A DNA stretch of 64,000 nt from Lindgomyces ingoldianus. Lineage: Eukaryota > Ascomycota > Dothideomycetes > Pleosporales > Lindgomycetaceae. The position numbers and the translations under genes are program-made. Below are positions 22,822-34,210 of the stretch, piece after piece. Each line of letters opens with the position of its first letter. Positions within the stretch are counted from its first letter, which is position 1. The stretch is taken from contig NW_022985238.1 in the NCBI RefSeq assembly GCF_010093535.1, forward strand, positions 54,141 to 118,140, written 5' to 3'. The notes under the pieces are model-generated. The model was not told where the DNA came from, made no database searches, and saw only the letters and a list, made by a program, of their open reading frames with translations.

Positions 22822-25531
22822 CGATTGTGTGCAGTGAAGTCCAGAGACAGTCAAATGTGAAATGTTCGTGAGCCAATGAGACGACGGATGCCAAGACGCT
22901 AAGAAGCACCTCCACCATTTTCTTACGACATTCACATCTCGAGCACAGGTATGCGTCTCCATTTAATGCATTTTCGAACATCCATCCTCCTCCCTATTAA
23001 TGAGTGCCATATTCTGGCAAGCCTCCAAGAGACTTGGCCCATCCTCCATTCCGGACCCCAGTGTCCTTGGAGGCTCTGTAAATTCTTGAATTAGAATTTA
23101 GAGTCAAGTACACAATTTATCCTACTAGCGCAAGAATTTCAGATTTTGCTGCAAAATGCAAGGCTAATTATTTCAATTTTACTTTGTGGTGTTGCTGCCC
23201 TTTACCTTTGTTTATACTGGAAAGTTCATTTACTTCAACACAGCAAATTGTTATCACCATTCTCTGCAAGGACAATAAGAACAATAGTTTCTAGCCCTAC
23301 TTTAACTCTCCTTGTTAGTTCCAGACTAATTTTTTACTTGTAGATTTCTAGCCAATATCAGCTTCTTTCGTTCCCTCTCAGACTCTTTTGTTACTCCTCA
23401 GTCTTGTTCCAACATTTCATTCCTCTGGCTCGTTTCTTTTGCGATCTTTCATACTGGACCAATAAAACGCGGCCAATTACCAGTTCGAACGAAGCCAATA
23501 GAGAACTTCAAAGAAATGGGAACTCTTGCTATTGTTTAGCTCCTCTTCAATCTCTCCTCCACCTTCCCAAGTTCATGAACTGGACTCTGTCACACAACAA
23601 TCAGGTTGCCAACTGCTTAAATAACCTTGCAATCCACCTGCACCGGAATCAATTGCCTATATCGTCAAGAGATTCATTGGAAATGTGCTAAGGTCTACTA
23701 GGGCTTGATGACTAGGGGACGCCAAATCATCTCGATTACGACGACGCAGACATGGATCTTATCCAAGACTTTGCAAACTATTGATACGGTGTGACGACAT
23801 TATTCAACAGAACGATACCGATGAATTCCTTTTCAGAATCATACAGGGTTGCCTCGCCTCCAATACAGGTCCGAATGGACGGGAGAGAATGATGCCCACT
23901 GCGTACCTGATGCGAAGAAAGGAGAGTTTGTTAGTGTGGATAAATCTGCACCAACCCGACTAACAGTACCTACCCTCAATTTGAATTTAATTCTGCCGTA
24001 ACTCGGGATAATCTTATCCATGAAGTAGATACTGACTTCGCTGCGATCAACGAATTCTTGGCATATGAGCAACTCACTACAATGTGCTCTGACGGTCTCA
24101 ACCCTTGCAATCGAGATATCCAATTTACTCTCTCCAGGCGAATCTGAGGAGCACCAGAGGTCCTCCACGTTAAATTAGAACTCAGTCGCTATTCTCAAAT
24201 ACGGGGTCCACAAGATTCACGAAGTGGTTAGATACAAGTATCCCTTAGACCTCACAAACCATTAAGTAGATATATCAAACTACTACAGTACAAGCTGTGA
24301 AACATCGTGCTTCACAGCGAGCAAACATTCGACTTCAGTCACTGGATCGCAACGGTAAGAGGCTACGGCTCGGATATTTTAGTGACCAATGACCCCGTCG
24401 TCGTTTCTACCACCGAAGCTGATCTCCTCGTGAACCCTTGGTTGGATTACTACCAAATGAGACAAGAAAGAAACCCTGGTCTCCACCTCCCCCGGTGTAG
24501 CGTAAAATCCACCGTGCCGAACGTACTTAGGCCGATCAACGTCTTAAACCTTCCTCGTTCCTTTCGAAAACTGTAGGAAACCTCCAACTACTTTTTAGCC
24601 CCCTTACGTACACTTCCTAATTGGAACGAGCAAATACTCAGGGGTTGGTTACCTCTTTAGTCGGTTGTCTTATCCAGCGGAGGCCGGAGCTATTCTCCCC
24701 TGATCTATTTTGGATATCGAGGGCTCTTCGGTTTTCGTGACAAAAAAAAAAGATTATACCCAGAGCAACTATCACCCCATGTTTGGTCAACATCCAGGCC
24801 TTCTTTACCAGCGTTGTCGGTCTTTGGTCAGAAGAGGACCCGTACCTCTCCATATTAGTTAGCAGAAGTTTATTGATTTTGCTTATATTATGCTGCGCAA
24901 AACGTAATTGGTTTCTATTTTCATTCATGCATAATTTAATTACCGTACAATTCTAGAAAGAACCAATTGGGATTAGCCACGTACTTGCAGCACCTGCTGC
25001 CTGGCACAGGCTGTCCCTTATTCTCATCACCATCACCATTGTAGAATAAACCCTGCCAGTGCTGCGATATATGAAGGCCTTGATAAAATGCATGCTGACT
25101 TATCAGCATCTAGGTATGTCTTTTCATCTACCCTGTGGCACTGCGTGCACAGACGACCATTGAGACAAGAAAAAGCGAAACTTTAATAGTACCTTATCCC
25201 TTCTATTGAGAAACCCCTTCTTGAGATATAGTTATAGACATCTAATAATGGCCTTTCTGTTCTATTTAAGTATCTAGATTTGCTCGCGCTCACTATTGCG
25301 TATTATCGCTTCTTCATCTTTATGATTCTTACGTAGAACGTAACGATCTGCCCTAAGGTAATACCAGCCTTGGACTTTCTTCAAACGTTATCTTAAACTT
25401 AAAGCTAAAAGGGTTAAGGCGCTAGGTTAGGGTTAGCAAGAGTGGACGTGATACATTCGTACAAACAGAAATTACAAATGACCTGCAAAACCCATTGGGG
25501 GGAGAAGCTTCCAGTAGACCATATGGGCAAC
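22822..25531. other. Gene-poor stretch, start of accessory island
   Basis: 2.7 kb with only short open frames on both strands, none with family features (for example 24307-24576 plus, 23839-24168 minus). Composition shifts toward A+T from about 23.0 kb. This may be decayed genic or repeat DNA. I can assign nothing in it. Confidence 0.4.
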
Positions 25532-27109
25532 TTAACGCCCCATTCGGCAACTCATTTCCATAGAACTCAGCAACTCATCTGACAACCCGGTATAGAATAC
25601 ACCATTTGCGAGCTCGATGTTGTCCAGTTGAGGACCCCTGGTATGTTTGGGAGAAGATAGGGGCCAGACTTGACGATTAGTCCATTTAACCCCTGATGAT
25701 TGCAATGAACCATCCGGAGATTTTCCGAGCATCTGCAAAATCATCGAGTCTGGAATAGGCCCTGATGATCTGGTTTTGTAGATATTTACCAGCTCTATCA
25801 TGTCGCCGGAAAACCCATCGGAGGTTTCATAATGTTCTATTGTGAACATGTCGGTTTCATTGGAGGTTCGTGACCCTGAGGTTGTGAAGATCAAGTCCGG
25901 TATCTCCTTTGCGATGGTGAGGCTGAAAAAGCTCGGTGCAAGCCGAATTTCCTGTCGAGTGCTGAAATGTGTGACATATCTCTCAACGAAGTCGGGAAGA
26001 GAGTTGGGTAGAAGTGGTGCTGGGAAATCAAATTCTATGCCGGCTCCTTGCAAGTGCGTTGCAATAACTACAATGTCGTATTCATTGTTTTCTTTCATCC
26101 CTAGGGTTGCACGCGGATTGGTGCTTGACACTACCATATTATATTTTCGGTTACTCGATCTGCTGATCATAGACTTGCATATTCAACATCTTTCGTGCTT
26201 CTGATAGCCGAATAAGTCGGGGAACAAGCTCCGAGTTTCCTCTTGGCTCGTTTTCAAGGCGATACGTTGCTGCGGGATTCATTGCTATGAGAGCGGACAC
26301 TACATTGAGATCGCTCAGGTTGTGTGCAAATAAAGCTCGGACTGTAGGTTGAATTCTGTCGTGTATCATCTCTATTGGAACCCTGTTCCCCATCAAATAT
26401 TCATCGGGAGGTTTTTCACTTTCTTCCTCTAGGCCAAGTCGCCGAACGGTAGCAGGCAGATTTGGGTTCGGTCCTTGATTGTTGCTGTACAGACTGTGAA
26501 AAAGTGGAAGCTTATCACGAATGAATTTCTGTAGCTTCCGAGCCGAGAGTCCGTACTTAAGTATATCTCGAGCATACTCTAGCCGAGTCCGTGACTTGAG
26601 ACCTCGATCTCGACGTAGGACGAAAGTTTGGCCATCCTAAACGCCAGCTGTAGGCCGCTGATATGACGGCACTCCTTGATAACCTCTCGTCGTAGTCTTG
26701 TGTCATCGATCGCAGTCTGCAAGCACCAGTCGTTGGCAGAGAATGTGCTTGCACCAGTGTCGACATAGCCCCCGTATGTATAGGCTAGGTTGTCGACGAG
26801 AGTCGAGTTTACGCGGCCGCCAACCCGAGCACCTACCTCGTAGATGGTAAGGTCGATAGGTTGGGGGTAGCCATAATCGGCGTACGATGGGTGAGCCGGC
26901 GACGCTGCGGCGATACCTCCCCCGACGATCGCTATTCTTTTACGCCCGTCCTGCCGGGTTTGATATTCGGCGCTGTGCAGGTCTATGGGACTCTGAGCCA
27001 CGTCCCGGCATATGACCGTCACAGCGAAAATACTGAAAGAACAGAAGAAAGGAGCTATACAGCAATCTTGTTGGAGCTGAAGGGATGAGTCTGTCCACGT
27101 TCTGGACAT
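25532..27109 (-). pseudogene. Prenylcysteine-oxidase-like flavoprotein, probably frameshifted
   Basis: Reading on the minus strand, the first part (27109 to about 26688) has a possible signal segment and then an FAD-binding start, RIAIVGGGIAAASPAH, with IDLTIYEVGARVGGRV further on, as in prenylcysteine oxidase/lyase (PCYOX, Pfam PF07156). A short intron ending at TTTAG restores frame into DGQTFVLR and then LEYARDILKYGLSARKLQKF, which also fits the family. That frame stops at 26151. The protein continues in another frame from about 26170 (NNEYDIVVIATHLQGAGIEF) to a stop at 25532. No splice-site pair of plausible size bridges the second shift, so a one-base indel or sequencing error is likely. 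The third glycine of the dinucleotide motif is also Ala. The family oxidises prenylcysteines released from degraded prenyl proteins. It lies among transposon relics and other broken genes. Confidence 0.65.
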
Positions 27110-28064
27110 CTACTGTGCCGCCTGCGCCTCCACCAACACAATCGCCAAGCCCATCACAATTTCAACTATGGCACTACACCAACACTCTCGGGTGCTTTTA
27201 AAGAAGGAAGACTACTTTTGATCCAAACACGCATTAGTAGAAACCTACAACGTACTAGAATTTAATATATCACTCCACACATGCTCTTTGCCCCCTACCA
27301 AGTTTACAGCTACTCCCTACTAAAGAGCAGTACCTTGTTTAGTAAATCTTAGACCCTCCATTAACAAGGAATTTCGCCCTGGATTATTAACACACAAGAA
27401 ATAGCAGGTTGTGAGAGCACTGTTGTGCGGGAAGTATGAAGCGCAAGAGGGGGTATAGGATAGTATTGATAGACGAATCCTTCAAGAGACTCAGGGGTTC
27501 GAGAAAGGATATATATATATACTAGGGCACGTAACGAGACGGTAAGTGCCCGAGGCCAGGCCGAGGGCTCTCCGGGGGAAGTCCGAGGCATGTCCCAGTG
27601 AACTGTGACACAGATAATCTGCTTACGGTGCGCAGCTAGAGCCCTCCTTAACCCGTTAGCAAGAACTAGGTGTTGCGCTTTGTTAACACCTAGGTAGGGC
27701 TTTAGACAAATTAAGACTGTAAATTCCATTTACAGCGCGCAAGATGTGAGTAGTCTTGTCACAGTTAAAGCGTAGTTTAAGCAAGTGCTAGTGTAAGCCG
27801 AGGAGCTATACGATAGGCTGCCCAATCAGCCGGGGGCTTGGAGTCCATCATTTCGATATAAATCATATGGCTCCTCAGACCCTCAGTCCACAATACATGA
27901 CTCTCATAACTCGTATCCCTGCAAGGTTACAGCTAGAAATGCGTTAGTTGTACAGGATATTTAACTAGGACACCTAGAATTTTGGTAAGACTAGGTATAT
28001 AATAGGGGCCGCTGCAACGTTAAAAGCTACCACTAACTCTAACACTAGTAGTTAAGCAGTTGTT
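27110..28064. other. Decayed flank upstream of transposase relic
   Basis: Mixed-composition DNA with no coding signal that I can follow. The part nearest 28064 probably held the 5' half of the transposase relic that follows. Confidence 0.35.
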
Positions 28065-28610
28065 ATACAGCTAGGGAATCGCGACTAGGTTACCATTATC
28101 CAATGCGTTAATGCGTCTAGTTAAGCTATCCTGCCCTTCCTTATCCGGCTAGGAGAGCTCCACCAGGCCAGCTAGTATCACCGCTCCCTACTAGCTAAGT
28201 CATCGCAGTAAGCAACAATGGTTAGACAACAGGTTAGCTAAGCTTCAAGTGGCTTAAGCAATATAACTTAACAAACATACTGCGTCTTGTACAACAGGTA
28301 TCAACCGCCTGTTTATCCTCGATCGCCATAGTAGCTACGCTACACCTGAGTCAGCTAGTACTTGCAGAGCGCAAGATTTTCAGCCTCTGTATACCTGCGC
28401 ATATATCACATTTTAACGCGAGCTGCTTCTCCCCCCAAATTCAAGCATATAGACAGGAGATTCAAGAGCCTGCTCGCCAGAGAGCCTTCCATTTTAACAA
28501 GGGAGACTTCATCTCTGCTTACTTTAGGATCTAGGGGATAGTCTATACAAAGCAGGATATGGTGTGCAGTTTACTGGTTAAACACGTTATCCATGTCTTG
28601 GAGTGAATCA
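28065..28610 (+). mobile_element. pogo/Fot1-type transposase relic (DDE_1)
   Basis: A plus-strand frame shows transposase blocks separated by stops. Blocks read GNRD, stop, VTIIQCVNASS, stop, AILPFLIRLGELHQAS, then in another frame NKHTASCTTGINRLFILD and RHSSYATPES, then SPQIQAYRQEIQEPARQRAF and HFNKGDFISAYFRI. Fungal Fot1/pogo transposases have the same order around a catalytic aspartate in a LxLDGHGSHxTPE motif, here read as LDRHSSYATPE. At the sites where the family has Trp this copy has TAG or TAA. Frame changes and stops show it is dead. No terminal inverted repeats were found near it, so its ends are unknown. Confidence 0.75.
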
Positions 28611-29332
28611 CTTCATTGATCGGCGAAACTCTCTGAAAGCTTAATACTAAAGTTTGAGGGCATAACAACTAGATAGAACATTCCCCTTTTATGAACCTTG
28701 CGAATTATAGTTCTGACATAGAAAGAGCTTCTAATATTTGTGATGTAGTGGGGAGTGAAGCTTGAGCGCTGCACAGTGTCATGAGAGAATCGGCGGGGAG
28801 CACAACCTAGACCATAGTCTTTTTTGGCCGTAAGCCAAAACCCAGAGCAGAAATAGCGAAAGAACAACGCTGCTTTCACAATAATTTTATAGACTTCCAC
28901 GGGAAGGCTTCAGATGCTGGTCAGTCAAAGCTGTTTTAGTGCGGTGGGGTTTCCGCCATGCAGGTGGGAGGTTACGGCTATCATTTCGTATATATAGAAA
29001 AGAGCGATTGGAAGATGTCTCTAGGTCATCATGATATCAAAGGGCACCCTGTGCGCCTCACTTTCCTTTTGTTCTTTTTGGTACAATTCTAGTTCATTTT
29101 ATTGTCCTTTGAGGGTACAATAACGTTGGCAATAACATTCAAACCCCACTTGAGCATCTTACAACAAAAACAACGTAATGTATTATAAATTCTTTGTCAA
29201 TAGGTAAGAGCTTTCCTCGTCTCATTTGTCCTTTCTTCTGACCCAGCCGTCCCGCTTCTCGTCAATCATTCTGCTCTTCTCAGTTCAAACACATTCAATT
29301 GCCAATTAGCATGCAAAGTTTTCACATTCGCT
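28611..29332. other. Intergenic, upstream of broken USP gene
   Basis: No coding signal; the plus strand is T-rich at about 29060-29110. It may hold the former promoter of the gene starting at 29333. Confidence 0.4.
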
Positions 29333-30640
29333 ATGGTGCACACACGCCGATCCCAGGGAGGAGTCTTAGAACTGAAATCCGCTCCCCAGAAACGAAGCGA
29401 CAATATAGTAAGCTATCAATCACCCTAGCCCACCCTAAATCCAATGCAAACTATTCCTAGGCTTCAAAAATCAGCAAGAAACGTCCTGCAATGCGATTAA
29501 GTCACCTAGCTGAGCCCAGAGGTATCGGGAATCCGGGGCAGAGTTGTTACCAAAACTCCGTTTACTAGGTACTACTTTAATGAGCTGGCATTCGTCAACT
29601 GGATCATGACCCACAACTATTGGATTGGTAGAGATTTTAGACGTAACCGCCTAGGAAAGATCACGTATCCCTGTTATATGTTTCCGTATGTCACTGATGA
29701 GGCAGAGAGCTTCGAATATCTGACTGATGTTGATGATTTTTCAAGCGAAAGCGCTACTACACTGGAACGAGATGAATTGGTGAGTCTTGAAGTTGGCTAT
29801 TTTAGCCAATTACCAGAACGTCCAGAGTCCTCTGGGCCATTCGAATACCTTTTCGGTGAGCTACCGGGCGAATCTGGGTGTAATCTGGATCTGAATGTGA
29901 GCAGATATCTCCACCTCCTGCAGAGCCTTCGAATCCAAATCTCAGCAAACAAGTCCTACCACCAAAAGCTCCAAGAGTTAAGAAGGAAACCGACTGCTAC
30001 GCTTGCGCTATGAAAGACCTCATTGCCCGCTATTGGGGCGACAACGACCTAGCTAACTTAATTCCTAACCACGCCGCGGAACTCCGTCGCATGGCCGGCT
30101 TTGGATTCCGCAAAAAGGAGTTCACATTCGGACAAAACGAAGATAGCAACGAGTACTGTGAGCAGTTACTTACCGGCTTTGCTGCTTCTACGAGGTACAT
30201 AAGTAATTCCCCACACCGCCCATATCATGTACGTAGATAAGCAAATTACTCATAGGACATAGAAAATTGATCTTACAAAGTATCAAACCACCTACTCATC
30301 CGAGCAGTCGACTTTGCCATTGCGGTACAGGCTACCAAGCATAATATCCCACTCAAGCAAAGCTGTCCATAGCGGGCATTACATTGCCACCATCAAGGGC
30401 GCTGACATCGATATCCCAACCACTGATAAAAGTGAAGGTGTCCAGAAACAACCGCAAATCTGGTGCTTCTCAGATGATGTCAGAGAGAACTGGATGCGAG
30501 CGCCGCATAAGTTTCTGCAGAATCCCCTAACGCCGCGGTATTCGCCCCAGAAGTTCAAAGTCTATAGTCTTATATATGTAAGAGATTACAGTCTTGCAGC
30601 GCAAAAGAAGTTGGAAGCCCTGGTTTCTGAGACGTTGTAG
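29333..30640 (+). pseudogene. Ubiquitin-specific protease (USP/UCH) family gene, disrupted
   Basis: Exon 1 (29333-29407, MVHTRRSQGGVLELK) is joined by a good 53-base intron to 29461 and on to the USP Cys box RGIGNPGQSCYQNSVY, with the catalytic Cys codon at 29545-29547. Directly after it the frame meets TAG at 29566-29568 and then a one-base shift, after which LAFVNWIMTHNYWIGRD continues. A second frame change occurs before DCYACAMKDLIARYWGD, followed by a USP-like block with FGQNEDSNEYCEQLL. An intron (30195-30255) leads to a TAG at 30260-30262 and then to KIDLTKYQT and LPLRYRLPSIISHSS, followed by the His box HSGHYIA and a WCFSDD motif, to the stop at 30638. Catalytic boxes remain, but at least two stops and two frame changes make it a probable pseudogene. 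Such enzymes cleave ubiquitin from proteins. Confidence 0.75.
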
Positions 30641-30867
30641 ATTAGGATCTGGGTTTCTTAGTTGTGGACAAAGCGTTGTTCTGAACTGGCATCAGAGAAG
30701 CTTTGGGTGAAGGCAAAGTATATGGTTTTCCACTTTATTTAGTTTCCGTTTTTGCTTTGCTAGTCACTCTCTTTTCCTCTTTTGCTATAAAATCGATGAA
30801 TTTGAAGTTTTCATAAAACAAGAGTATTTATTATGGAGTATATTACTTCAGGAAGTCCATGTCTTCA

Positions 30868-31221
30868 CTATACGATACACGTACCCTTGACACCAAGGAC
30901 CCCATTCCCAATCACAACCTTCTCTTCCCCCCTCCAAATACCCTCTGACGCACCTACCCGAGCACCTTGAGACTCTACATCAACATTGACTAGCCTCATC
31001 TTTCTAGGCCCCTCTTTCATACACCGTAAAGTCGACTTCTCACTACCAGACTCAGACCCATGCTCCAAATTGTTACCTTTTCTCCTTCGACGAAGAACCA
31101 AAATTCCAACAACAAACCCTCCAACAAAAACAATATAAAGCATAAGACAGCTCATTGCCCCAACGAACCGGAAGCTTACAACACTGGAGATACACCTAAC
31201 ACTCTGCATGGTCCTCTGCAT
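30868..31221 (-). CDS. Small single-TM protein, hypothetical
   Basis: Open frame of 117 residues. One strong TM segment lies at about residues 17-42 (MSCLMLYIVFVGGFVVGILV) and is followed by a basic stop-transfer run, RRRRKG, then a charged tail. I do not recognise it. It starts 14 bases beyond the stop of the neighbouring ORF at 31236-31712, in a different frame on the same strand; the two may be parts of one gene joined by an unrecognised intron. It lies in the decayed island, so it may not be expressed. Confidence 0.4.
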   Translation of the reverse strand: MQRTMQSVRCISSVVSFRFVGAMSCLMLYIVFVGGFVVGILVLRRRRKGNNLEHGSESGSEKSTLRCMKEGPRKMRLVNVDVESQGARVGASEGIWRGEEKVVIGNGVLGVKGTCIV

Positions 31222-31235
31222 CTCTCTCTCTTTCT

Positions 31236-31712
31236 CTAAGGCGTGTAAGGCGGTGGTGGCGTCTCAGCCTTCCGCTCCCTCTCCCAACCCTGTCTTCTTC
31301 TCTCACACTCTTCCTCAAGCCCAAAGCCAATAGCAGGGAAATATCCTGATGAAGATGCCGTCGAGCCGGAGCCGGAGTTGCAGAATGATTGTGGCGTCCT
31401 CGTGGATGGCACTGATGTAGGCGATGAGGGTGGAGTTCTGTTGCTGGTATAGTCGGATAGGGTTTCGATGTCTGCGGGTGTGGGGCGGGCTTTTAAGAGG
31501 ATGACGGCGTAGCGGAAGGTCGATGGTGGGGTGAAACGTTTTGTTGGTGTGGTAGGGTTTGAGTTCGAGGTTGAGGTTGTGTTCAAGGTCGTAGATGGGT
31601 TTGGTGGGATTAGGAGGTGGATGTTTAAGGAAGAGCTGGAGGTGGGGGCTGTGAACGTGGATGTGGATGTAGAGGTGTTTCGACGGTGGAAGATTGAGAG
31701 AGCGTGAGGCAT
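31236..31712 (-). CDS. Ser/Thr-rich small protein with PPPY end, hypothetical
   Basis: Open frame of 158 residues, Ser/Thr/Pro-rich, with a more ordered-looking middle (TFRYAVILLKARPTPADIET) and a C-terminal charged helix followed by PPPPYTP. PPxY is a WW-domain ligand, for example for Rsp5-type ubiquitin ligases. I do not recognise a family. The start is the first ATG (MPHALSIFHRR). With the next ORF 14 bases downstream it may form a single spliced gene; I could not find a splice pair that joins them in frame. Confidence 0.4.
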   Translation of the reverse strand: MPHALSIFHRRNTSTSTSTFTAPTSSSSLNIHLLIPPNPSTTLNTTSTSNSNPTTPTKRFTPPSTFRYAVILLKARPTPADIETLSDYTSNRTPPSSPTSVPSTRTPQSFCNSGSGSTASSSGYFPAIGFGLEEECERRRQGWERERKAETPPPPYTP

Positions 31713-32997
31713 TGAGGGGGTGATTCTCGAAGGCTACGTAAGATAGTGGTGGATGGACTTGTGGTATTTATGCTCTTACAATTTGGGAGAAGTCCGAAGG
31801 TGTAAGTAACAAAGACTAGTACTCTCTCAAAAGAAACGTGTGCAAAATCTCTAGGTTCGACCGTAAATTTTCTAGCGGTTGAAACGAAGGCCGTTGGTAT
31901 CTCATTATGCTTTCTTTATACTCCCATCGTCCTTCCCCGCTCGTATCACACATTGCCATCGAAACTCCATGACTTCCGCATCCGGATAAACAGATCCCTA
32001 GAGCGGAAACCTGGGCTCAAACTTCTTTGTTAGGTGTACAGTTCCTTCCAGGCTCTTTCCTCATATCGACCCCTCACTGAAGCCGCCAGTACGCTTGCTC
32101 TCAATATGTAATATCCTAAGTCGGTAGACGCTTTCCAAACTCTCATGATGTCATTCCCCACGAGATTCTAGACGCGTCTAGAAGCCATCCATGAAACGTG
32201 AAGTCTCCCCCGGGCCTCGACTTCCCCACTGTACCGCCTGGGCCTCCATATGTCAGCCGGCCGAGGAACCGAATGTCACGAGGATTGTTTAGGATTGTCA
32301 CCATGTGGGAGGCAGCTGAGTTAACAGATGCTCCGTAGTTGAATGCTGGCTTTCTTTATCACAAAGGATATAGAATGTGGCCTCAGAATAGTGGTCTGCT
32401 GCGTTATTCTCATCGACGATTAACTCACTTCTGGGGATGGATCAATAGTACGGAGTAACTGGGCGGTTACCATGCGAAAATTTGACGTTATGGGGATGTT
32501 CTGGAGAGTGAGAGGGACGTAGGGAGTGGAGTACGGGAGAATGTTCTGGAATGCATATGCATCTGCAAACGGATGTCCCAAGGGATGCCTTGGGACCTCA
32601 ATAAGGAGCGCCAACGCCAGCCAATCCTGGGAGCTGGCCCCTCTGGAATATAGATAGTATATTGGAAAAACCCCGGGAATTCGACAAAGAACTTTCGAAA
32701 AAGGAAGATTGTTAATTTACACATCATACATGTAGAGTGAAGTGGAGCGGCTGAGAACAAGAAACAGGAATGAGAGGCAATGTAAATACAAGTGGGGACG
32801 AATGCGGCAGAAGGCGCAACGATCTACGGAGGGGAACGCAAAAACGACGGCTCTGCAACAACAAACCCGGAATCCCCCAAAACGGTGTACAGTCTGTCTG
32901 CTAATAACAACTTACCCGCCCCAATACTCGACCGTTCACCCATCCGTAGAATCCACGCACCTATATAGATGATTCAATTCCCATCTTGATATATATA
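31713..32997. other. Intergenic, no gene seen
   Basis: Short open frames without family features; nothing supportable. Confidence 0.45.
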
Positions 32998-33492
32998 TTA
33001 CAGAGCCCGCATCCTATCAGGCCACTCCAGTGTAAACACTGTATAAAACGCATCCGTCGAATAATCCATATAATTATGAATCACATCATCCTTACTATGC
33101 AACAAGCCCAGTCAATGCCCTGTCTCGTGAACCGCCATTAGCGTAGACACTTGCATTAGTTTTCCCGTTTCCGAGATTCGACGGAGAGCATGCCACAAAC
33201 TAGCACACCACCCACCAGATCCGTCTGGAAGTAGATATTCAACGTGCGGTACGAGTCCTGTCGTAGGGCAATTTTCACATTGAGGTGCCTGGCGCCGTTG
33301 ACGGTCTACGCCACTTTTTCTAGGTTGAACCGGATGCCGTAGTCTGTACGCATCATTGGGCATGTCGATGTGCGCCGATGGCAGGTCGTTTTGTGACGTC
33401 GGATTTGTTTGGCTTGGCTGGGATGTGGAATATGGCGTAGATGGCGATGGCTGAGCTGTTGTCTCTGTCGAGTGTGGTGAGGGGGGAGGCAC
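32998..33492 (-). pseudogene. M43 (pappalysin-type) zinc metalloprotease, stop in the zinc motif
   Basis: On the minus strand the frame reads TLMAVHETGH, a TGA stop at 33112-33114, then LGLLHSKDD in the same frame, and on to HNYMDYSTDAFYTVFT and WPDRMRAL before TAA at 32998. This reproduces the M43 metalloprotease pattern: HExxHxxGxxH zinc ligands with Trp usual where the stop is, then a Met-turn like NYMDYS. The Cys that normally follows in DxC is Phe here. The 127 residues before the motif are Ser/Pro-rich at the start and do not show a convincing propeptide, so the 5' end is uncertain and may include lost exons. Fungal members are secreted proteases. The stop removes the third zinc ligand, so the gene is dead unless the stop is a sequence error. 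Confidence 0.7.
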
Positions 33493-34210
33493 GTGTGGCT
33501 GGTGAGCCGTTGTTCTGGTTGTCGTAGAGGACGGTAATGGTGGTTAGGAAATGCTTGGATACGTCGGTGCGCTGTCGAAGGATTTGGGCTCGGGTCGGTT
33601 GCGGAGGCTAAGAGCCCCGGGATGCAAACAGATGTTTGTACACGTCCCGATAACGAAACGGCCTTTGAAAATTGCGTTCCAGGTCCCTGATAATGGTAGG
33701 GAAGAGATTAGAGCAGGGAGAATGTACCATTTGAAGCAAAATGCTGAGGCTGAGAGCGGTATTTCCTTCGACATGGAATTCATGGAAGTTTATACCTTCA
33801 TGCCTCACTGTGGTCTGGATTATAAGGTCTCAGAATGTCCATCTAGCTATATTTTGGCGCCCGTCTAGAGATTTTTGGGGTATTATCTGGGCCGTAGAGG
33901 CGCAGCTACAAACGTTCGTTTTCACGACGAGTTTCAGATAACCTCTTGACGAAGACCTGACATGAAGTTTAGCATGATAGAATTCTCGGCCCGAGTCCTA
34001 CTTGAGCATAGTGAACACCTGCTGACCAAGGTCGAGTACAGAAGAACCAAAAAAGAATTGTGAATCATATTCTCGGGGCGAACGCCTGCACGCCAGACTT
34101 CTTAGCGACCTGTAATACAAATACACTCCCAAACCTCGGATCCGTGGTGATTCAAGCTGAAAATGAAAAGAACAAACTCCCAACTCCATTAGGAAGGTCT
34201 ATCGTTTTAA
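33493..34210. other. Intergenic, end of accessory island
   Basis: No coding signal. The minus strand just above 33492 has an open continuation (includes VSKHFLTTITVLYDNQNNGS) that could be a lost 5' part of the metalloprotease, but I cannot show it. Confidence 0.4.

Noticed and set aside
23100..24930. Several 60-110-residue open frames on both strands
   Set aside because: No motif, no splice logic joining them, and composition like noncoding DNA.
25427..25436. TTAGGGTTAG, telomere-like
   Set aside because: One and a half repeat units only; expected by chance and not at a chromosome end.
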